IMG/VR virus record: IMGVR_UViG_3300028548_005375 | Span: 1-23,442 of that record | Strand: one strand, 5' to 3' | DNA from: a virus | DNA: 23,442 bases | Shown here: positions 18,778 to 23,442 of the stretch, in pieces | How positions within the stretch are numbered: position 1 is the stretch's first letter | How the letters are laid out: every line of letters starts with the position of its first letter | Notes under the pieces: generated by a model | Seen by the model: only the letters and a program-made list of their open reading frames with translations | Database searches by the model: none | Told to the model about the DNA's origin: nothing | Program-made: the position numbers and the translations under genes

Positions 18778-20623
18778 GAACACCAAGATTATAATCAGTG
18801 CAGTTGACAAGACCAAGAAAGGTTTTGGTTCTGTCGGCCGGGCTCTAGGGGGTTTAACTAAATCAATCTTTAGCATGCGAACTGCTTTAATTGGTGTGGC
18901 TGGTGTTGCTGGGTTTGGATTTCTTGTTAAGTCGTCCCTTAATGCAACGGATTCTCTCAAAAAGACCGCTGATAAAATCGGAACAACAACTGAAGCGTTG
19001 AGTAAACTTCGGTTTGCCGCAGACCTCACTGGCATAGCCACAACAACAATGGATATGGCTTTACAGCGATTTACTCGACGAACTGCGGAAGCCGCGAAGG
19101 GAACTGGAGAGGCAAAAGGTGCGCTCAAAGCTCTTGGTTTAAACGCTCGTGCGTTAGTTAATATGCCTCTTGATCAGAGAATGCTTGCGTTAGCCGATGC
19201 CTTTGCTAAAGAAACAAACGAAGCGCAAAAGCTTGCTTTAGCTTTTAAGCTCTTTGACTCTGAAGGTGCAGCTTTAGTTGTAACGCTTGGTAAAGGCCGT
19301 GACGGTTTGAATGAGATGTTTGGTGAGGCTAAGGCGCTTGGCATTGTTATGTCTGGTGACGCGGCTAAAGGGGTTGAAGATGCAAACGATGCTTTGACTA
19401 AGCTCACAACTATGTTTAGGGGCGTTACGAATCAGGTGGTCGCTAAACTTGCCCCTGCTATCGAAGCGCTTGCGACAGCCTTCAAAGATAAGTTATTAAA
19501 AGCTATTGATGATTCCAAAGGCGGCATTGATGGGCTTGCTAGGTCTTTAGCAAGTAATTTTATTGAGGGCGCAATTAAAACGGTGAGAGCCGTAGAGACT
19601 ATTGGCAACGCAGTCATTGGAATGTACAACGCAATGATTAGCGCAAGGGCTGAGTGGGACAGAATTTCTGGCAAATCTACCTTTGGTGCGTTGCAAAAAG
19701 ATTTAAAAATAGTCGATGAAATGTTAGCCACTAAAAACCCGCTGGACAGGTTCCGATTTTTTGGTGAGGAAGGGATTGCTGAGTGGTGGGATACTGACGA
19801 GTTAAATGCTAAAAGAGATGAGTTAGTAAACGCAATGGCCGTTCTGGAGGCTATGGGCAAAGGTTCGTATGAATTGCCAGAAATCAATTTAGATGGATTG
19901 ATCGCAGTACTTCTCGGCACTAAAAAAACAGTTGAAGAGTTTAAACCTGTCCTAGAAAGCATTACTGAACCACTTGTATCTCTGGATGAAAAAGTCAAAG
20001 CCAGCACGATAGTAATTGGCGCTATGAAACAGACGTTTGAAGATTGGCAAAAAACGCTGCCAACTCTTGAGGAGGGCATGACTAGCCTCACTAAAAACGC
20101 AATGGGTGCATTTACTAAAGGATTCACCGATGCTATTACTGGGGCTGAGAAGTTCTCTGATGCAATGAAAGCGATGGCTAAGTCTGTTATTGATAGCCTG
20201 ATACAAATGCTCGTCCAGTATTACATTACTCAATCTATCTTTGGTGCTATTACGGATGCGTTTCCTGGTGGCGGTGGTGGTGGCGGTGGCGGTGGTAGCA
20301 CTGGTTTTGGCGGTACTAAGCATCCTGGTTTTGACGGTGGCGGCTTTACCGGGATGGGTTCACGCTCTGGCGGTGTCGATGGTAAAGGTGGCTTTAATGC
20401 AATACTTCACCCTAATGAAACCGTTATTGATCACACCAAAGGAACAGGCGGTGGTCAAGGTGTCACGGTTAATCAAACAATCAACGTCACCACAGGCATT
20501 CAAAGCACTGTAAGAGCAGAGATCGTTCAGCTAATGCCTCAGATAGCGCAAGCGGCTAAAGGCGCTGTGGCAGACGCTAGAGTGCGCGGTGGTAACTTCT
20601 CTAAAGCAATGGCAGGAGCTTAA
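18770..20623 (+). CDS. Tail tape measure protein
   Basis: This 617-residue protein starts at ATG 18770 inside the T-domain gene. Residues about 30-60 are a hydrophobic helix (SIFSMRTALIGVAGVAGFGFLV), followed by long helical segments with repeated ALT/AF motifs. At residues 500-509 there are ten Gly in a row, then GFDGGGFTGMGSRSGGVDGKGG and ILHPNETVIDHTKG, the typical Gly-rich C-terminus of tape measures. Using about 1.5 angstrom per residue, it predicts a tail near 90-95 nm. It sets tail length and is injected with DNA. Confidence 0.9.
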   Translation: MAENTKIIISAVDKTKKGFGSVGRALGGLTKSIFSMRTALIGVAGVAGFGFLVKSSLNATDSLKKTADKIGTTTEALSKLRFAADLTGIATTTMDMALQRFTRRTAEAAKGTGEAKGALKALGLNARALVNMPLDQRMLALADAFAKETNEAQKLALAFKLFDSEGAALVVTLGKGRDGLNEMFGEAKALGIVMSGDAAKGVEDANDALTKLTTMFRGVTNQVVAKLAPAIEALATAFKDKLLKAIDDSKGGIDGLARSLASNFIEGAIKTVRAVETIGNAVIGMYNAMISARAEWDRISGKSTFGALQKDLKIVDEMLATKNPLDRFRFFGEEGIAEWWDTDELNAKRDELVNAMAVLEAMGKGSYELPEINLDGLIAVLLGTKKTVEEFKPVLESITEPLVSLDEKVKASTIVIGAMKQTFEDWQKTLPTLEEGMTSLTKNAMGAFTKGFTDAITGAEKFSDAMKAMAKSVIDSLIQMLVQYYITQSIFGAITDAFPGGGGGGGGGGSTGFGGTKHPGFDGGGFTGMGSRSGGVDGKGGFNAILHPNETVIDHTKGTGGGQGVTVNQTINVTTGIQSTVRAEIVQLMPQIAQAAKGAVADARVRGGNFSKAMAGA

Positions 20624-20626
20624 TCA

Positions 20627-21187
20627 ATGCCTTTATCTTTTCCAACTGTCGGTGTGGCTAATATGTCGATGCGGTTGCGTCGAGTGGTTGCAGTGTCAGA
20701 ATCACCCTTTACATTAGACACTCAGGTTTTTGCTCATCAAGGCGCTCGCTGGGAGGCAGAGATTAGCTTGCCACCCTTAAAACACGCAGAATCGAGATCG
20801 GTTGAGGCGTTCATTGTTGGCCTTAAGGGGCGCGAGGGGACGTTTACCTTTGGCAATCCTTTGCACACAAGCAGCATAGGCAACAACACAGTCTCTAGCG
20901 CTGCAATTAGGGCTGAAACCTTTGCGCTTACCGGGGGAACAGGGGCGATCCCAGCTGGCACTTATTTCAAGCTAAACAATTTCCTTTATTTAGTAACCTC
21001 TGACAAAGCAGCAGGGGCAACTGCGCTTAACTTTCAGCCGCCTTTGCGTCTTGCTGTTACGTCATCCAGTGCAATTACCTTTAACTTACCAACTACCACC
21101 TGGCGAATGGCAAGCAATGATGTTGGCTGGTCTATAAATCAAGCAAGCATTTATGGCTTTAGCTTTGCTTGTGTTGAAGTCGTATGA
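20627..21187 (+). CDS. Distal tail protein
   Basis: This 186-residue protein (MPLSFPTVGVANMSMRLRRVVAVSESPFTLDTQVFAHQGARWEAEISLPPLKHAESRSVEAFIVGLKGREGTF...) is a beta-rich N-terminal domain followed by an insert of beta strands (AIPAGTYFKLNNFLYLVTSD) and a final TWRMASNDVGWSINQASIYGFSFACVEVV. FxGxxWE...LPPL is the usual signature of distal tail/hub proteins after the tape measure. It probably forms the ring joining tube and tail tip. It overlaps the next gene (ATGA). Confidence 0.75.
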   Translation: MPLSFPTVGVANMSMRLRRVVAVSESPFTLDTQVFAHQGARWEAEISLPPLKHAESRSVEAFIVGLKGREGTFTFGNPLHTSSIGNNTVSSAAIRAETFALTGGTGAIPAGTYFKLNNFLYLVTSDKAAGATALNFQPPLRLAVTSSSAITFNLPTTTWRMASNDVGWSINQASIYGFSFACVEVV

Positions 21188-21816
21188 GCAGAACCCTAAC
21201 CAGTGGTATGGTCGGGGTCACAACCGATCAAGTTGTGCGTCCTGCCTATTTTGTGCGAATGCAATTTGATTCAAGTGATTCCCCTGCCGTCCTAAATATT
21301 TGGTCTGGCGTGGGTGATCTTGCTTTTGGGGGTAATACCTATACAGGGGTTGGTGATCTGCTAGGAATTAGCGAGATAAAAGAAACGTCTGATATGTCAG
21401 CCGCTGGCATTAACGTATCTCTTTCTGGTATCAAGTCGTCCTTTCTTGCAATCGCTAAAAACCACGAGTATCAAGGCAGACCGCTGACTGTTTTTCTTGG
21501 TGCGTTTAATTCAAGTGGTGCGCTTATAGCTGATCCAGTTATTCTGTTTTCTGGTTTTATGGACACAATGACAATCTCTGAAAATGGAGAATATTCAACA
21601 CTTAAAGTCTCTGTTGAGAATAAGCTGATCGCCTTTGAACGATCTAAGGTTAGACGTTACACGGCAGAAGATCAAAAGATAGACCACCCAACAGACAAAG
21701 GATTTGAGTTTGTGACCGCGATCGTGCAAAAAGAGATTATCTGGGGAAGGCCATCAAACACAGCGGGTGGTGGTGGTACTGATGGCGATAATGATATTCC
21801 TACTTATTTACATTAA
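21184..21816 (+). CDS. DUF2163-like tail protein
   Basis: This 210-residue protein (MSRTLTSGMVGVTTDQVVRPAYFVRMQFDSSDSPAVLNIWSGVGDLAFGGNTYTGVGDLLGISEI...) has the YxGxGDLLGI and EIKETSDMSAAGINVSLSGI segments of hub proteins related to phage/GTA tail proteins with DUF2163. The C-terminus (VENKLIAFERSKVRRYTAEDQKIDHPTDKGFEFV) matches that group. It ends in a Gly-rich tail (AGGGGTDGDNDIPTYLH). Part of the tail tip. It is 4 bases overlapping with its upstream gene. Confidence 0.78.
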   Translation: MSRTLTSGMVGVTTDQVVRPAYFVRMQFDSSDSPAVLNIWSGVGDLAFGGNTYTGVGDLLGISEIKETSDMSAAGINVSLSGIKSSFLAIAKNHEYQGRPLTVFLGAFNSSGALIADPVILFSGFMDTMTISENGEYSTLKVSVENKLIAFERSKVRRYTAEDQKIDHPTDKGFEFVTAIVQKEIIWGRPSNTAGGGGTDGDNDIPTYLH

Positions 21817-22269
21817 ATGAAAATAGCTCACGAATGTTTGGCGATGGTCAGAGAAGATATTAAGCCGCTAATAGAAAAGCATTGGGAATTGGTCGCTCTG
21901 AATCAAGGCAAGATTAAACTTAATCCTAATTGGGAAGAGTATGCAAAGCTCGATGCTGCTGGTGCGTTGCGCGTCTTTACCGCAAGACAAGACGGTGATC
22001 TTGTTGGTTATTGCGTCCTTATGGTTGGTCGGAGCGCCCATTATAAAGATCACATTTTTGCTAATAACGATGTCCTTTTTGTATTGCCTGATTCTAGGGC
22101 AGGGGCAACTGGCTACAAGCTAACCAAGTTTGCCGAAGATTACTGTCGAGACAATGGCATTTCATTACTTAACATAAACACTAAAGTCCATCTTCCTTTT
22201 GACAGCTTGATGCTCTCAATGGGGTTTGACTTAGTTGAACGCATTTACTCTAAATGCTTTAAGGATTAA
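21817..22269 (+). CDS. GNAT-family acetyltransferase encoded in tail module
   Basis: This 150-residue protein contains the GNAT core: ALRVFTARQDGDLVGYCVLMVGRS (strands 2-4), HIFANNDVLFVLPDSRAGATGYKLTKFAEDYC (motif A with the acetyl-CoA loop SRAGATG) and SLLNINTKVHLPFDSLMLSMGFDLVERIYSK (motif B). It would transfer an acetyl group to an unknown amine. It starts directly after the preceding stop and precedes the tail-tip gene, the slot of the gpK-like peptidase in lambda. It could modify tail proteins or host molecules. Chance of another function is low; the substrate is unknown. Confidence 0.85.
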   Translation: MKIAHECLAMVREDIKPLIEKHWELVALNQGKIKLNPNWEEYAKLDAAGALRVFTARQDGDLVGYCVLMVGRSAHYKDHIFANNDVLFVLPDSRAGATGYKLTKFAEDYCRDNGISLLNINTKVHLPFDSLMLSMGFDLVERIYSKCFKD

Positions 22270-22272
22270 AGA

Positions 22273-23442
22273 ATGGCAATCGCATTAATTGCAGGATTAG
22301 CATCAGCAGCCAGCGCAATTCTTTTAGAGTTGACTGTGGCATGGTACGTTGCGTTCGCTGTGGGTGCTGGTCTTTCAATAGTGTCTCGCGCTTTAATGCC
22401 ATCTCCAGACTTAGGCGCTCAGATGAGTGGTCGTACTGTTACCACTAGAGAAGCCGCGCATTCACGAAAGATTGTTTATGGTCGAGCCAAGTTAGGCGGT
22501 AACATCGTTTATTTAGAATCAACAGGCACAGATAATAAATATCTATACTTGGTGGTAGTTGTTGCTGGACATGAAATTGATGCTTATGAAAGCGTTTGGT
22601 TTAACGATGAAAAGATATTTGATGGTACTAACTTTTTAAATAGCTGGGGAACCTATGTTGATATTGGGTTTTTTAAAGGCGATCAAACAGCAGCAGATAA
22701 CAGCAGAACAAACAACCTAGTCACCGCGTCCAGCAAATGGACTAACAACCACAAGCTTTTAGATACTGCATATATGGTGCTTAGGCTTGAACATGATGTT
22801 GACAAGTTCTCTAGCGGTTTGCCAAATATCTCCACGATCATTCGCGGTAAAAAGGTTCTTAATCCAAATGGAGGAGCAACAGCTTGGTCACAAAACCCTG
22901 CGCTTTGTGTCTATGATTATCTGCGTGATACTAAATACGGTTTAGGTGAAACGGCTGCCAACATTCTAACTAGCTCAGTCAATGCGGCTAAAGTTGTCTG
23001 TGATCAAACTGTTGATCTGGCAGCCGGGGGAAACCAACCCCGATACACAATAGATGGAGTGATTGACACAGCAGGGTCATTAAAATCAAACATTGAGTTG
23101 ATGGTTGGATCGATGGCGGGTCGTTTAATTTACTCTGGCGGTCAGTTTGAAATCCATGCAGGGGAATACGTTTCTCCCGCCTTTACCGTCAATGAGTCTG
23201 AGATCGTGGGCGAGATTAGCGTACAGACAAAGCAGTCAAGACGGAGCGCTTACAATGCCGTCAAAGGCGTATTCTTATCTGAAGCCGATAATTATATAAT
23301 AGCCGATTACCCTGCCCAGGTATCAAAGACGGTTGCAGGTTCTTTTGTCGTTGGTAAACGATATCAAATACTAGTTATTAACAACACTGATTTCACAGCT
23401 ATCGGTGCGTCTGCTAACACTGTTGGCGTTGACTTTACCGCA
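22273..23442 (+). CDS. Tail-tip (J-like) host-specificity protein, N-terminal part
   Basis: The frame from ATG 22273 stays open to the window end (390 residues). Residues about 1-45 are hydrophobic (ALIAGLASAASAILLELTVAWYVAFAVGAGLSIVSRALM) and are followed by the J-like pattern SRKIVYGRAKLGGNIVYLES, VVVVAGHEIDAYESVWFNDEKIF, and ALCVYDYLRDTKYGLGE. DUF-type beta domains with IELMVGSMAGRLIYSGGQFEIHAGEY follow. The last 30 residues (VVGKRYQILVINNTDFTAIG, then ASANTVGVDFTA) begin an inserted FTAIGA domain found in many phage proteins. It is the tail tip that contacts the receptor. Truncated by the window. Confidence 0.85.
   Translation, partial: MAIALIAGLASAASAILLELTVAWYVAFAVGAGLSIVSRALMPSPDLGAQMSGRTVTTREAAHSRKIVYGRAKLGGNIVYLESTGTDNKYLYLVVVVAGHEIDAYESVWFNDEKIFDGTNFLNSWGTYVDIGFFKGDQTAADNSRTNNLVTASSKWTNNHKLLDTAYMVLRLEHDVDKFSSGLPNISTIIRGKKVLNPNGGATAWSQNPALCVYDYLRDTKYGLGETAANILTSSVNAAKVVCDQTVDLAAGGNQPRYTIDGVIDTAGSLKSNIELMVGSMAGRLIYSGGQFEIHAGEYVSPAFTVNESEIVGEISVQTKQSRRSAYNAVKGVFLSEADNYIIADYPAQVSKTVAGSFVVGKRYQILVINNTDFTAIGASANTVGVDFTA

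Noticed and set aside
19432-20127. 231-residue minus-strand frame
   Set aside because: Long shadow of the tape measure gene with Ser/Leu/Ala bias; no ribosome binding site or family resemblance.

Overview
The window is a large contiguous part of a temperate, siphovirus-like tailed phage genome with lambda/HK97-type modular organisation and only phage genes. By eye the base composition is a moderate mid-40s % GC. The genes are tightly packed, often with ATGA/TAATG overlaps, and most starts have a Shine-Dalgarno sequence. The likely host is a gram-negative bacterium, probably a gammaproteobacterium. This rests on the lambda-type replication/Q/late-switch layout, an E. coli-like IHF match in attP, and an SSB-type DIPF tail; several proteins also resemble ones I know from marine phages. 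The host cannot be named from the sequence.

Layout. 1-1175 (+): the end of a tail/structural gene, a membrane-anchored coiled-coil protein, a 3-TM (GTA-type) holin and a 17-aa Lys-rich peptide. 1188-1424: an attP site, with a core equal to the 3' part of a tRNA-Arg(UCG) gene, four TGGGGCAA arm-type repeats and an IHF site. 1428-5732 (-): a leftward early operon starting with a Cro-sized HTH protein, then small genes, a candidate Rad52/ERF-like annealing protein, an SSB-like protein with a DIPF tail, a DUF4224 protein and a tyrosine integrase. 5733-5912: divergent control region. 5913-6242 (+): a short HTH repressor. 6316-6829: an AT-rich gap with a promoter and operator. 6830-9754 (+): a rightward early operon with an O-like initiator carrying an internal iteron/AT-rich origin, NinB-like and NinG/HNH-like proteins, small proteins and a Q-like antiterminator. 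9755-10030: a late switch (inverted repeat, promoter, intrinsic terminator, pseudoknot-capable leader). 10031-23442 (+): endolysin, small holin-like protein, terminase subunits, portal, MuF-like protein, scaffold, P22-like coat, connectors, tail tube, G/GT tail chaperones with a canonical -1 slippery site, tape measure, distal tail proteins, a GNAT acetyltransferase, and a tail-tip J-like protein cut by the window end.

How it works together. The repressor probably binds TACGCGTA-type operators at both early promoters, so one protein could hold both arms silent. When released, the left arm supplies recombination and integration/excision functions and the right arm supplies replication and Q. 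Q would then let RNA polymerase read through the terminator at 9901-9923 into the lysis-packaging-head-tail operon. Because phage lysis/tail genes lie on one side of attP and integrase on the other, the sequence most likely comes from an unintegrated (circular, virion or concatemeric) genome rather than a prophage. The truncated genes at the two window ends may then be neighbours on the circular map.
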